A stretch of DNA of 64,000 nucleotides. Origin: Mycobacterium sp. Root265. GTDB taxonomy: Bacteria > Actinomycetota > Actinomycetes > Mycobacteriales > Mycobacteriaceae. The notes under the pieces are model-generated. The model was not told where the DNA came from. It worked only from the letters and a program-made list of their open reading frames with translations, and made no database searches. A program made the translations under genes and the position numbers. Position 1 is the first letter of the stretch; each line of letters opens with the position of its first letter. Positions 8,789 to 16,800 of this stretch are shown one piece after another. The stretch is from assembly GCF_001428895.1 (NCBI RefSeq), contig NZ_LMJA01000011.1, forward strand, positions 1 to 64,000, written 5' to 3'.

Positions 8789-9110
8789 GCTGCCCGAGGA
8801 ATTCGCCGATCTGGAGCGGTTCGCCGAATGGTGCCTTCCCACCGAGGAAGAGCGTTACCAGAAGCGGCTCAATTCGACGATGGCCCAGATGCAGGAGCTC
8901 TACGACGCCGGCATGAAACGGCTCGAAGACATCATGGTCTACGTCGACGCCCGTTTCCCGCTGGCGTCGATGCCGGAGGACGCCAAGGCACTGGTGCACC
9001 TGGGCCAGTCGATCGTCATGGTGAGCTTCCCCATCGAGGTGTGGAAGCAACCGCGCGTGCTCGACAGCGGCGCGGCCTATATCAACCTCATCAAGGAGCC
9101 GGTGGTCTAG
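8781..9110 (+). CDS. Unknown 109-aa protein coupled to the Rieske gene
   Basis: No function recognised. It overlaps the end of the Rieske gene by 8 nt and ends 2 nt before the next start, so it is clearly part of the operon. The N-terminal half is acidic and predicted helical (LPEEFADLERFAEWCLP; later YDAGMKRLEDIMVYV), with one Cys at position 18. It contains no metal-ligand cluster and does not resemble the cone-shaped beta subunit of ring-hydroxylating oxygenases (usually about 160-180 aa). It may be a small partner or substrate-channel subunit of the oxygenase; this is inference from position only. Confidence 0.8.
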   Translation: MSKLPEEFADLERFAEWCLPTEEERYQKRLNSTMAQMQELYDAGMKRLEDIMVYVDARFPLASMPEDAKALVHLGQSIVMVSFPIEVWKQPRVLDSGAAYINLIKEPVV

Positions 9111-9112
9111 GC

Positions 9113-10348
9113 GTGTCAGACGTACTGACCCTCAAAGCCGCGGGTCTGGTCGACGTCGATGCCGGGGCGATCATTCGCCCCGGCATCGTTCGTGTCTCCG
9201 GAGACCGCATCGTGGGCATCGGCGGGGAACCCGAGGGCGAGGTCATCGATCTCGGCGACGCCATCCTGTTGCCCGGGCTGATGGACATGGAAGTCAATCT
9301 GCTCATGGGCGGGCGCGGGGAGAACCCCGGCCTGTCCCAGGTCCAGGACGATCCGCCGACCCGGGTGCTGCGCGCGGTGGGCAATGCCCGGCGCACGCTG
9401 CACGCCGGGTTCACCACCGTGCGCAACCTCGGTCTGTTCGTCAAGACCGGCGGCTATCTGCTGGACGTGGCGCTGGGCAAGGCCATCGACGCCGGCTGGG
9501 TGGAGGGACCACGGGTGATCCCCGCCGGTCATGCCATCACTCCCACCGGTGGCCATCTGGACCCGACCATGTTCGCCGCATTCATGCCCGGAGCACTGGA
9601 ACTCACCGTCGAGGAGGGTATCGCCAACGGCGTCGATGAGATCCGCAAGGCGGTGCGCTACCAGATCAAGCACGGCGCCCAGCTGATCAAGGTCTGCGTC
9701 TCGGGCGGCGTCATGTCGCTGACCGGTGAGGCCGGCGCCCAGCACTATTCGGACGAGGAATTGCGCGCCATCGTCGACGAGGCGCATCGCCGCGGTCTGC
9801 GGGTCGCCGCGCACACCCACGGCGCCGAGGCCGTCAAGCATGCGGTGGCATGCGGTATCGACTGCATCGAGCACGGCTTCCTGATGGACGACGAGGCCAT
9901 TCAGGCGCTGGTCGACAATGACCGCTTCCTGGTGACCACCCGCCGGCTGGCCCAGGCCATGGACGTCTCCAAGGCACCAAAAGTCCTGCAGGACAAGGCT
10001 GCCATCATGTTTCCGAAAGCGGAGACGTCGATCAAGGCGGCGTATGAGGCCGGCGTCAAGATCGCCGTCGGCACCGATGCCCCGGCCATCCCGCACGGTA
10101 AGAACGCCGACGAACTGGTCACCCTGGTGGAATGGGGAATGCCCCCCGCCGCGGTGCTGCGGTCGGCAACCATCATCGCCGCCGACTTGATCAACTCCAC
10201 CGACCGGGGACGGCTGGCCGAAGGGTTGCTGGCCGACATCATCGCGGTGCCCGGCAACCCCCTCGAGGACATCACCGTTACACGGAATGTCACATTTGTA
10301 ATGAAGGGCGGTAAGGTCTACAAGAATGAGTACGCCGATGGCTCCTAG
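9113..10348 (+). CDS. Amidohydrolase (imidazolonepropionase/prolidase-like) with altered first metal motif
   Basis: Metal-dependent hydrolase of the amidohydrolase-1 group, 411 aa, starting at GTG 9113, 2 nt after the previous stop. The expected barrel-strand-1 motif D-x-H-x-H reads D58-M-E60-V-N62, so both metal histidines are replaced. The carboxylated Lys position (Lys193 in LIKVCVSGG), histidines in VAAHTHG (234, 236), EHG (254) and GTDAP (Asp322) are kept. It may bind one metal rather than two, or be altered in activity. It could hydrolyse a cyclic amide or lactone. Its end overlaps the next gene by 23 nt. Confidence 0.86.
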   Translation: MSDVLTLKAAGLVDVDAGAIIRPGIVRVSGDRIVGIGGEPEGEVIDLGDAILLPGLMDMEVNLLMGGRGENPGLSQVQDDPPTRVLRAVGNARRTLHAGFTTVRNLGLFVKTGGYLLDVALGKAIDAGWVEGPRVIPAGHAITPTGGHLDPTMFAAFMPGALELTVEEGIANGVDEIRKAVRYQIKHGAQLIKVCVSGGVMSLTGEAGAQHYSDEELRAIVDEAHRRGLRVAAHTHGAEAVKHAVACGIDCIEHGFLMDDEAIQALVDNDRFLVTTRRLAQAMDVSKAPKVLQDKAAIMFPKAETSIKAAYEAGVKIAVGTDAPAIPHGKNADELVTLVEWGMPPAAVLRSATIIAADLINSTDRGRLAEGLLADIIAVPGNPLEDITVTRNVTFVMKGGKVYKNEYADGS

Positions 10349-10766
10349 CCGAACTGACGACCTGGTGGAAATCCAGCAGCTGCTGGCCAAATACGCGGTC
10401 ACCATCACCCAGGGTGACATCGAGGGCCTGGTCAGCGTCTTCACTCCCGACGGCACCTACAGTGCCTTCGGTGAAACCTATGCGCTGGAACGATTTCCGG
10501 TCCTGGTCGACGCCGCCCCCAAGGGACTGTTCATGACGGGCACCGCACTGGTCGATCTCGTCGAGGGCAGCGACGACGCCACCGGCACCCAGCCGCTGTG
10601 CTTCATCGAGCACTCCGCTCATGACATGCGGATCGGGTACTACCGGGACACCTACGTACGCACCGGGGACGGCTGGCGTCTGCGCACGCGTGCCATGACC
10701 TTCATCCGGCGCAACGGTGATCACGACCACGGCAAGCCGCATGCCATCGGACGGCCCTCGGCATGA
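10326..10766 (+). CDS. SnoaL-like (NTF2-fold) protein
   Basis: 146-aa cone-fold protein with the opening seen in SnoaL-type dehydratase/isomerase and ketosteroid-isomerase-like families (helix around LLAKYAVTITQGD, then LVSVFTPDGTY). Such proteins dehydrate or isomerise ring substrates or serve as oxygenase beta-like subunits. It overlaps the amidohydrolase end by 23 nt and the following dehydrogenase start by 4 nt, so translation is coupled. It might serve as the missing small subunit of the Rieske oxygenase, but nothing in the sequence proves it. Confidence 0.82.
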   Translation: MSTPMAPSRTDDLVEIQQLLAKYAVTITQGDIEGLVSVFTPDGTYSAFGETYALERFPVLVDAAPKGLFMTGTALVDLVEGSDDATGTQPLCFIEHSAHDMRIGYYRDTYVRTGDGWRLRTRAMTFIRRNGDHDHGKPHAIGRPSA

Positions 10767-11884
10767 GCGAGCTCTACGATCCGGCGAGATTTCGCACGGC
10801 GCTTCCGGACTGGCTCGCCGAGCATGACCTGACGCCACCGGAAGACCATTCGCTCGAAGGCCACATGCGCCAGTTCGCCCGGGTGCAGAAAGCACTGTAC
10901 GACGGCGGCTGGAGCCGGTACGGCTGGCCCGAACACGCCGGCGGCCTCGGGGGTCCGGCCATCCTGCGGGCGCTTGTCGGCGAGGAGATCGTGGGCCGCC
11001 GGCTTGCCGAGCCAGGACCCTACTCGATGCTCGAGGTGCTGGCACCCACCATGATCGACTACGCCACACCGGAACTCGCCGCCGAGATGGTGCCCAAGCT
11101 GCTGTCCGGCGAGGAGCAGTGGTGCCAGGGATTCTCCGAACCCGGGTCGGGCAGCGACCTGGCGTCACTGACCACCAAGGCCGTGCAGAAGGGTGACCAG
11201 TGGGTCATCAACGGCCAGAAGGTGTGGACGAGTTTTGCGCAGTTCTCGCACCGCTGCATCCTGCTCACCCGCACCGGCGAGGGGCACGCAGGCATCACCG
11301 CGTTCTTCATCGACATGGACACGCCGGGGATCAGCGTGCGTCCGTTGCGCACCATGCACGGCGTCGACGAGTTCTGCGAGGTCTACTTCGATGATGTCGT
11401 CGTCGACGCGAGCCGCATGCTGGGCAAGCCCGGTGACGGCTGGCAGCTCGCCATGGACCTGTTGCCCTACGAGCGATCCACCTGCTTCTGGCAGCGCATC
11501 GCCTACCTCTACTCACGTTTCGATGCGCTGATCAATGATCTGAAGGAGATCGGGCAGTCCAGCCCGAAGGACATCGACGCGGATATGGGCGAGGCGTACC
11601 TGGCCCTGCACACCCTGCGGTGCCGGTCCCGTGCCACCCAGCACCGGCTGGGCGAGGGCGAGAAGCTCGGTCCGGACACCTCGATCGACAAGGTGCTGCT
11701 CGCGACCGCCGAGCAGCGCCTCTACGACACCGTGCACGACCTGCTGCCCGGTGTCATCGAACTCGATGACACCGAGTGGCGCACCGAATACCTGTACTCA
11801 CGGTCGGCCACCATCTACGGGGGCACCGCCGAAGTGCAACGCAACATCATTGCCCGCCGCCTGCTCGATCTCGGGAAGGAGTGA
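10763..11884 (+). CDS. Acyl-CoA dehydrogenase, catalytic subunit of a heteromeric pair
   Basis: 373-aa FadE-type protein with a full N-terminal and middle domain (CQGFSEPGSGSDLASL, 121-136; INGQKVWTS). The YEGT position is YGGT (352-355). Glu237 in LPYERST is on the helix that carries the base in the steroid side-chain enzymes FadE29 and relatives. The next gene encodes a shortened dehydrogenase with the FAD-contact motif, the arrangement known for alpha2beta2 enzymes such as FadE28-FadE29. ATGA overlap with the SnoaL-like gene. Confidence 0.9.
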   Translation: MSELYDPARFRTALPDWLAEHDLTPPEDHSLEGHMRQFARVQKALYDGGWSRYGWPEHAGGLGGPAILRALVGEEIVGRRLAEPGPYSMLEVLAPTMIDYATPELAAEMVPKLLSGEEQWCQGFSEPGSGSDLASLTTKAVQKGDQWVINGQKVWTSFAQFSHRCILLTRTGEGHAGITAFFIDMDTPGISVRPLRTMHGVDEFCEVYFDDVVVDASRMLGKPGDGWQLAMDLLPYERSTCFWQRIAYLYSRFDALINDLKEIGQSSPKDIDADMGEAYLALHTLRCRSRATQHRLGEGEKLGPDTSIDKVLLATAEQRLYDTVHDLLPGVIELDDTEWRTEYLYSRSATIYGGTAEVQRNIIARRLLDLGKE

Positions 11885-11886
11885 CG

Positions 11887-12687
11887 ATGGATCGCGAGTC
11901 ACTCGAGATGCTTGAGGCATCCTTGCGCAAGACCATGCTGTCGGCGTCGGGTCCGGATCTGGACGCGGCGCTGACCGAACTGGGCTGGGCCGAGATGCTG
12001 GCCGACGCGCCGGACCTGGCGATCCCGCTGGTGTTCCGGCTGCTCGGCGAAACGGGTTCGCACGCCTCGGTTCTCGTCGATGTCGTCCTGCATGCCACCG
12101 GCAACACCATCGGCGACACCGTGGAACTGCCGATCCCTTACGCGGGTAACGGCTGGGTGGTGTGGGACCGCATCAGTGCGGTCAGCGCCGAGCCGACGAT
12201 GGGCGGGCTCCCACTGCGCCGCGAGGAGGACGGTTACCCGATCCGGGTGACCGAGGCCCGCCGCGCGGTCAGCTGGTGGCTGATCGGATCAGCCCGGGCG
12301 ATGCTCGCACTGGCGCGCCAACACGCGCTGGACCGCGTTCAGTTCGGAAAGCCGATCGCATCATTTCAGGCAGTGCGGCATCGACTGGCCGACACCTTGG
12401 TGGCCATCGAGGGCGCCGAGGCGACACTGACCCTGCCGAGCGCGGACAACCCCGACCTGCTCGCCCTGCTGGCCAAGGCCGCCGCGGGCAGGGCCGCGCT
12501 GACTGCGGCCAAGCACTGCCAGCAGGTGCTCGGCGGTATCGGCTTCACCGAGGAGCACGAGTTGCAGCACCACGTGAAGCGGGCGCTGGTGCTCGACGGA
12601 CTGCTGGGCAGTTCACGCGAACTCACCAAGAAAGCGGGTGCGGGATTGCGGGCCCGCGGCTCGGCACCCCGACTCGCGCAGCTGTAG
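11887..12687 (+). CDS. Short acyl-CoA dehydrogenase partner subunit
   Basis: 266 aa, about 100 shorter than normal. The N-terminal and middle domains are reduced and no catalytic Glu is evident. The C-terminal region keeps RVQFGKPIASFQAVRH and QQVLGGIGFTEEH, the FAD-contact segments. It starts 2 nt after the preceding dehydrogenase. I infer it is the FAD-binding, non-catalytic half of a heterotetramer with that protein, as in steroid side-chain dehydrogenases. It ends the Rieske operon; a long hairpin follows. Confidence 0.88.
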   Translation: MDRESLEMLEASLRKTMLSASGPDLDAALTELGWAEMLADAPDLAIPLVFRLLGETGSHASVLVDVVLHATGNTIGDTVELPIPYAGNGWVVWDRISAVSAEPTMGGLPLRREEDGYPIRVTEARRAVSWWLIGSARAMLALARQHALDRVQFGKPIASFQAVRHRLADTLVAIEGAEATLTLPSADNPDLLALLAKAAAGRAALTAAKHCQQVLGGIGFTEEHELQHHVKRALVLDGLLGSSRELTKKAGAGLRARGSAPRLAQL

Positions 12688-12701
12688 CGCGAATTCACCG
12701 A

Positions 12702-12758
12702 CGAAACTACGGTCATTGCTGGTTGGAGGCTGTTTTTCCGGCAATCGCCGTAGTTTCG
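12702..12758 (+). terminator. Imperfect long-stem hairpin after the Rieske operon
   Basis: Arms 12702-12719 and 12741-12758 pair at 16 of 18 positions around a 21-nt loop, starting 15 nt after the stop codon. There is no T-tract after the stem. Probable transcription end of the plus-strand operon. It resembles the hairpins at 4511 and 20520 in arm length and position. Confidence 0.6.
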
Positions 12759-12816
12759 GCGCGCCCTCATTAAGGGAAAGCCGGTTTTCCGGTAGGCCTT
12801 CTGAAAAGACGAAAAT

Positions 12817-12831
12817 GAGAATAGTATTCTC
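12817..12831. promoter_or_regulatory. Operator palindrome GAGAAT-AGT-ATTCTC
   Basis: Perfect 6-3-6 palindrome, 56 nt upstream of the TetR start. TAGTAT in its centre can act as a -10 box. This location suggests autoregulation by the TetR protein it precedes. Confidence 0.8.
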
Positions 12832-12887
12832 GTCATGAGGAAGCTAGAGTCTCCGACACGTACGTCGCGAGGGGGTGGAGCACGGCA

Positions 12888-13607
12888 ATGCCCAGGCATT
12901 CTCCGGTACAGTCCATTCATGTCCTTCCCAGTCGGCACGCAGCTGAGGCGCCGGTGACCACCGCAAGCGAAGAACCTGCCTGGAAGCAGCGCGCGGTCGA
13001 GCGCTCGATCAAAACCGCCAAACTGCGGGCCGCTCAGCGGGTTCAGCGATTCCTGGATGCCGCCCAGTCGATCATCATCGAGAAGGGCAGCACGGACTTC
13101 ACCGTGCAAGAGGTCGTCGACCGCTCCCGCCAGTCACTGCGCAGCTTCTACCTGCAGTTCGACGGTAAACACGAGCTGCTGCTCGCACTCTTTGAGGACG
13201 CACTCAGCCGATCCGCGGACCAGATCCGGGCTGCCGTCGCCGGCCATACCGATCCGATCGAGCGGCTCAAGGTCGCCATCGAGCTCCTCTTCGAATCCTC
13301 CCGGCCCGACCCGACGGCGAAGCGTCCGCTGTTCACCGACTTCGCCCCCCGACTGCTGGTGTCGCACCCTTCCGAGGTCAAGGTGGCGCACGCCCCACTG
13401 GTGGTGCTGCTCACCGAACTCATGGAGGAAGCCGCCGAAGCGGGTCAGTTGCGGCCCGGCCTCAATCCGCGCCGGATGGCCGCGATGACGATGCAGACCG
13501 TGATGTTCGTCGCACAGTCCAGCGGTAGCGAGGACGTCGCCGTCAAGCCGATCTCGGCGCAGGAAGTGTGGGACTTCGTCGCTCACGGCTTCACCACCGA
13601 AGACTGA
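12888..13607 (+). CDS. TetR-family regulator, candidate master of the GAGAAT regulon
   Basis: 239 aa with a basic, probably flexible N-terminus, then a TetR helix-turn-helix (about residues 71-97: FTVQEVVDRS, then the recognition helix before FYLQFDGKHELL). The C-terminal ligand domain would bind an acyl-CoA or pathway intermediate. ATG at 12888 has GGTGGAG 7 nt upstream; a GTG at 12954 is an alternative giving a shorter N-terminus. A perfect operator lies upstream and a one-mismatch copy overlaps its stop codon, so it is the only regulator in the window flanked on both sides by this motif. Confidence 0.9.
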   Translation: MPRHSPVQSIHVLPSRHAAEAPVTTASEEPAWKQRAVERSIKTAKLRAAQRVQRFLDAAQSIIIEKGSTDFTVQEVVDRSRQSLRSFYLQFDGKHELLLALFEDALSRSADQIRAAVAGHTDPIERLKVAIELLFESSRPDPTAKRPLFTDFAPRLLVSHPSEVKVAHAPLVVLLTELMEEAAEAGQLRPGLNPRRMAAMTMQTVMFVAQSSGSEDVAVKPISAQEVWDFVAHGFTTED

Positions 13608-13620
13608 GAATCCCGTTCTC
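13606..13620. promoter_or_regulatory. Operator-like palindrome GAGAAT-CCC-GTTCTC
   Basis: 11 of 12 arm positions match the regulon palindrome. It overlaps the stop codon of the TetR gene and lies about 290 nt upstream of the mycofactocin-type SDR. Confidence 0.6.
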
Positions 13621-13906
13621 GCGGGTGTGTCTCCCGCCCCGGCACGACGCCGGTGCTTCTTATCGCGCCCCGCTGCGAACGCCCGCATCGATCCGACCCT
13701 CCGGTGCGCTCCGACATCAAGGACACCCCGCCGCCCGACCCGCTCTCCCGGTGCCGGATTCTGCGCGACGCTCCGTGTCGAGAACCCAATTCTTCTAAGC
13801 GAAGAGTACAAATATCCCGATTTGAGTCTGTCATTGACACAGGTGCCACCCGGTGAAAGAGTGCTGAGCAAGTGCACAAAAAGTACTCCGAGGAATTGAG
13901 GACCAC
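13608..13906. promoter_or_regulatory. Control region of the SDR/epimerase operon
   Basis: About 300 nt without a supported gene. It contains two degenerate copies of the regulon palindrome (13606-13620 and 13780-13794) and ends with the ribosome site of the SDR gene. Confidence 0.55.
13780..13794. promoter_or_regulatory. Degenerate operator GAGAAC-CCA-ATTCTT
   Basis: 10 of 12 arm positions match the regulon palindrome. It lies 112 nt upstream of the SDR start, a plausible promoter position. Confidence 0.5.
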
Positions 13907-14752
13907 ATGGCAGGGCGGGTAGAAGGCAAAGTCGCATTCGTCACCGGTGCGGCACGCGGGCAGGGCCGCAGCCACGCCGTTCGGCTGGCCGAAGAGGGCG
14001 CCGACATCATCGCGATCGATATCGCCGGACCGATCCGGCCCGGCGTCGAGACCGCCATTCCGGCCTCCACCCCCGACGATCTCGCCGAGACCGCCAACCT
14101 GGTGAAGGGCCTCAATCGCCGCATCGTCACCGCCGAGGTCGACGTCCGTGACGCCGCTGCACTCAAGGCGGCCGTCGACAGCGGTGTGGAGCAACTCGGA
14201 CGGCTGGACATCGTGGTGGCCAACGCCGGCATCGGCAACGGTGGCGACCCCCTGCACGAGACCAGTGAGCTCGACTGGGACGAGATGATCGACATCAACC
14301 TGTCCGGTGTGTGGAAGTCGGTGAAAGCCGCTGTGCCGCATATCATCAACGGCGGCCGAGGCGGCTCCATCATCCTGACCAGCTCGGTCGGCGGACTGAA
14401 GGCCTACCCGCACTGCGGCAACTACGTGTCGGCCAAGCACGGTGTGGTGGGCCTGATGCGCGGTTTCGCCGTCGAACTCGGCCATCACAACATCCGCGCC
14501 AACACTGTGCATCCCACCCACGTCAACACCGACATGCTGCACAACGAAGGCACCTTCAAGATGTTCCGGCCGGACCTGGAAAACCCGGGCCCCGACGATA
14601 TGGCGCCGATCTGCCAGATGTTCCACACGCTGCCGATCCCGTGGGTCAACGCCGTGGACATCAGCAATGCGGTGCTGTTTCTGGCCTCCGACGAGGCGCG
14701 TTACATCACCGGTGTCACGCTGCCGGTCGACGCCGGTAGCTGCCTGAAGTAA
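13907..14752 (+). CDS. Mycofactocin-coupled SDR (carveol dehydrogenase-like)
   Basis: 281-aa short-chain dehydrogenase matching the mycofactocin-associated SDR subfamily. It has GKVAFVTGAARGQGRSHAVR with the glycine-rich NAD motif, the subfamily insertion after the second strand (about residues 46-70), NAGIGNGG, catalytic Ser in ILTSSVGG, YVSAK, and NTVHPTHVNTDM. Such enzymes oxidise secondary alcohols using tightly bound nicotinamide recycled by the peptide cofactor mycofactocin. GAGGA precedes the ATG. First of a four-gene unit with two epimerase-like reductases and an APH-like protein. No mycofactocin biosynthesis genes are in the window. Confidence 0.93.
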   Translation: MAGRVEGKVAFVTGAARGQGRSHAVRLAEEGADIIAIDIAGPIRPGVETAIPASTPDDLAETANLVKGLNRRIVTAEVDVRDAAALKAAVDSGVEQLGRLDIVVANAGIGNGGDPLHETSELDWDEMIDINLSGVWKSVKAAVPHIINGGRGGSIILTSSVGGLKAYPHCGNYVSAKHGVVGLMRGFAVELGHHNIRANTVHPTHVNTDMLHNEGTFKMFRPDLENPGPDDMAPICQMFHTLPIPWVNAVDISNAVLFLASDEARYITGVTLPVDAGSCLK

Positions 14753-14755
14753 CCG

Positions 14756-15826
14756 ATGACCGACACCGTCCTGGTCACCGGGGCGTTCGGTCTCGTCGGG
14801 TCGGCGACAGTGCGCGCGCTGGCCGCCGCCGGCCACCGGGTGGTGGCCACCGACCTGGGAAACGATGCGAATAAGGTGAAGGCTCAAGCGCTTCCGAGCG
14901 GCGTGGAAGCGCGCTGGGCCGACCTGACCTCGACACCGGACGTACAGAGCCTGATCGCCGACGTCGCGCCGGATGCCATCGTGCACCTGGCCGCGGTCAT
15001 TCCGCCGCCGATCTACCGCAACCCCGGTCTGGCCCGCAAGGTCAACGTGGACGCGACGAAGACACTCGTCGACACCGCGGCGGCCGCACCGAAGCCACCG
15101 CGATTCGTCCAGGCGTCCAGCAATGCCGTCTACGGATCCCGCAATCCGCACCGCAACGCGGACCCCGTCACCGCCGAGACACCCCCGCGGCCCACCGAGT
15201 TGTACGGCGGACACAAACTGGAATCCGAAACCTACGTGCGGGGATCCAGCCTGGAATGGGTGGTGCTGCGACTCGGCGGCGTGATGAGCACCGACTTGAG
15301 TGCCCTGCCGTTCACCCTCGACGCGCTGTACTTCGAGAGTGCGCTGCCGGTCGACAACCGGATCCACATGGTCGATGTCCGCGATGTGGCAAGCGCTTTC
15401 GCCGCGGCCACCACCGCCGATGTCGCCGGAGAGATCCTGCTCATCGCCGGCGACGCGTCGCACCGCATGCTCCAGGGTGATGTCGGCCCGTCCCTGGCCG
15501 CCGCGCGCGGGCTGCCCGGAGTGATCCCGCCCGGACGGCCGGGCGACCCCGACAGTGACGACGACTGGTTCATCACCGACTGGATGGACACCACCCGCGC
15601 CCAGGAGGCGCTGCAGTTCCAGCACCACACCTGGCCCGACATGCTCGCCGAGATCAGCGCCCAAACCGGCTGGAAACGCCACCCGTCCCGGCTGATCGCC
15701 CCCCTGGCCCGCGCCTTCGTGAAAAGGCAAGGCGCATACCGCACATCACCGGGGATATACGCCGATCCGTGGCGGGTGCTCAGCGCACGGCTGGGTGACA
15801 CCGGACTGGACGCCGCACGGGCATGA
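14756..15826 (+). CDS. NAD-dependent epimerase/dehydratase family protein
   Basis: Extended SDR of 356 aa. GAFGLVGSATVRAL gives the NAD-binding GxxGxxG, ASSNAVYG supplies the catalytic Ser/Thr region, and YGGHK is an intact YxxxK. It may reduce or oxidise a hydroxyl/keto group or act on a sugar-like substrate. It starts 3 nt after the SDR stop and overlaps the next gene by 4 nt. The C-terminal 60 residues (from about 300) are basic and poorly matched to the core fold. Confidence 0.88.
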   Translation: MTDTVLVTGAFGLVGSATVRALAAAGHRVVATDLGNDANKVKAQALPSGVEARWADLTSTPDVQSLIADVAPDAIVHLAAVIPPPIYRNPGLARKVNVDATKTLVDTAAAAPKPPRFVQASSNAVYGSRNPHRNADPVTAETPPRPTELYGGHKLESETYVRGSSLEWVVLRLGGVMSTDLSALPFTLDALYFESALPVDNRIHMVDVRDVASAFAAATTADVAGEILLIAGDASHRMLQGDVGPSLAAARGLPGVIPPGRPGDPDSDDDWFITDWMDTTRAQEALQFQHHTWPDMLAEISAQTGWKRHPSRLIAPLARAFVKRQGAYRTSPGIYADPWRVLSARLGDTGLDAARA

Positions 15827-16800
15827 CGGCGCTGGTGATGGGGGCCAGTGGCTTCCTCGGGTCCCACGTGACCCGCCGGCTCGTTCAGCGTGGTGAGAAC
15901 GTCCGGGTGCTGCTGCGGCGATCCAGCGACACCCGCGGCATCGACGATCTCGAGGTGGACCGCCGCTACGGCGGTCTGTTCGATGACGAGGCCCTGCGCG
16001 AGGCGATGACGGGCTGCGATGCCGTCTACTACTGCGTCGTCGATGCCAGGATGTGGCTGCGCGACCCGGCTGCCCTGTTCTCCACCAATGTCGACGGGCT
16101 ACGCCACGTCCTCGACGCCGCACTGGCGGTCGGCATCGCCAAGTTCGTCTTCACCAGCACGGTGGGCACCCTGGCCGCGGCCGGAGAGCGACCGGTCACC
16201 GAGAACGATGTGGCCGACTGGGACGGCGGCGGACCCTATATCGAATCACGCAGGGCCGCTGAAGCTCTGGTGCTGAGCTACGCGCGTGACCGCGGTCTGC
16301 CCGCCGTCGCGCTGTGCGTGTCCACCACCTACGGCCCCGGTGACTGGCAACCCACCCCGCACGGTGAGGCGTTGGCCATGGTCGGGGCCGGCCGCCTGCC
16401 GGTCTACTTCGGCTACTCGCTGGAGGTGGTGGGGATCGAGGACGCCGCCCGCGCCATGCTGCTGGCCGCCGAGCGTGGTCGCCCCGGTGAGCGCTACATC
16501 ATCTCCGATCGCTTCATGAGCTCCCAGGACGTCCACCGGATCGCTGCCGAGGCCGCCGGTGTGCGCGTCCCGAAGATCGGCATCCCGCTGCCGGTGCTGT
16601 ACGCCGGCGCCCGTCTCAACGATGTCGCGGCCGGCCTGCTGCGCCGAGACCTCAAGTTCGCGACCGTGGGTATGCGGATCGTGGAGAACATGGGCCGCCT
16701 CGATCATTCCAAGGCGGTACGCGAATTGGGCTGGCAGCCTGAACCGGTGGAGGATTCGATCCGCCGCGCGGTCCGGTTCTTCGCCGACCGACGTCCATGA
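15823..16800 (+). CDS. NAD-dependent epimerase/3-beta-HSD-like reductase with YxxxR
   Basis: 325 aa, dihydroflavonol-reductase/3-beta-hydroxysteroid dehydrogenase type. The NAD motif GASGFLGSHV and the TSTVGTL segment are normal. The catalytic pair reads Tyr139-IES-Arg143, so the usual Lys is Arg. Activity may be reduced, or the Arg may replace Lys in lowering the Tyr pKa. ATGA overlap with the previous gene and with the following APH-like gene indicates tight coupling. A hydroxysteroid- or terpenol-like substrate is plausible from the family. Confidence 0.86.
   Translation: MTALVMGASGFLGSHVTRRLVQRGENVRVLLRRSSDTRGIDDLEVDRRYGGLFDDEALREAMTGCDAVYYCVVDARMWLRDPAALFSTNVDGLRHVLDAALAVGIAKFVFTSTVGTLAAAGERPVTENDVADWDGGGPYIESRRAAEALVLSYARDRGLPAVALCVSTTYGPGDWQPTPHGEALAMVGAGRLPVYFGYSLEVVGIEDAARAMLLAAERGRPGERYIISDRFMSSQDVHRIAAEAAGVRVPKIGIPLPVLYAGARLNDVAAGLLRRDLKFATVGMRIVENMGRLDHSKAVRELGWQPEPVEDSIRRAVRFFADRRP

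Noticed and set aside
8691-9110. Beta subunit of the Rieske oxygenase
   Set aside because: The protein is only 109 aa and lacks the cone-fold pattern; the SnoaL-like protein at 10326 is a better but unproven candidate.
13608-13906. Short plus-strand frames before the SDR
   Set aside because: They are Arg/Pro-rich, have no ribosome site, and sit over operator-like sequence; treated as non-coding.
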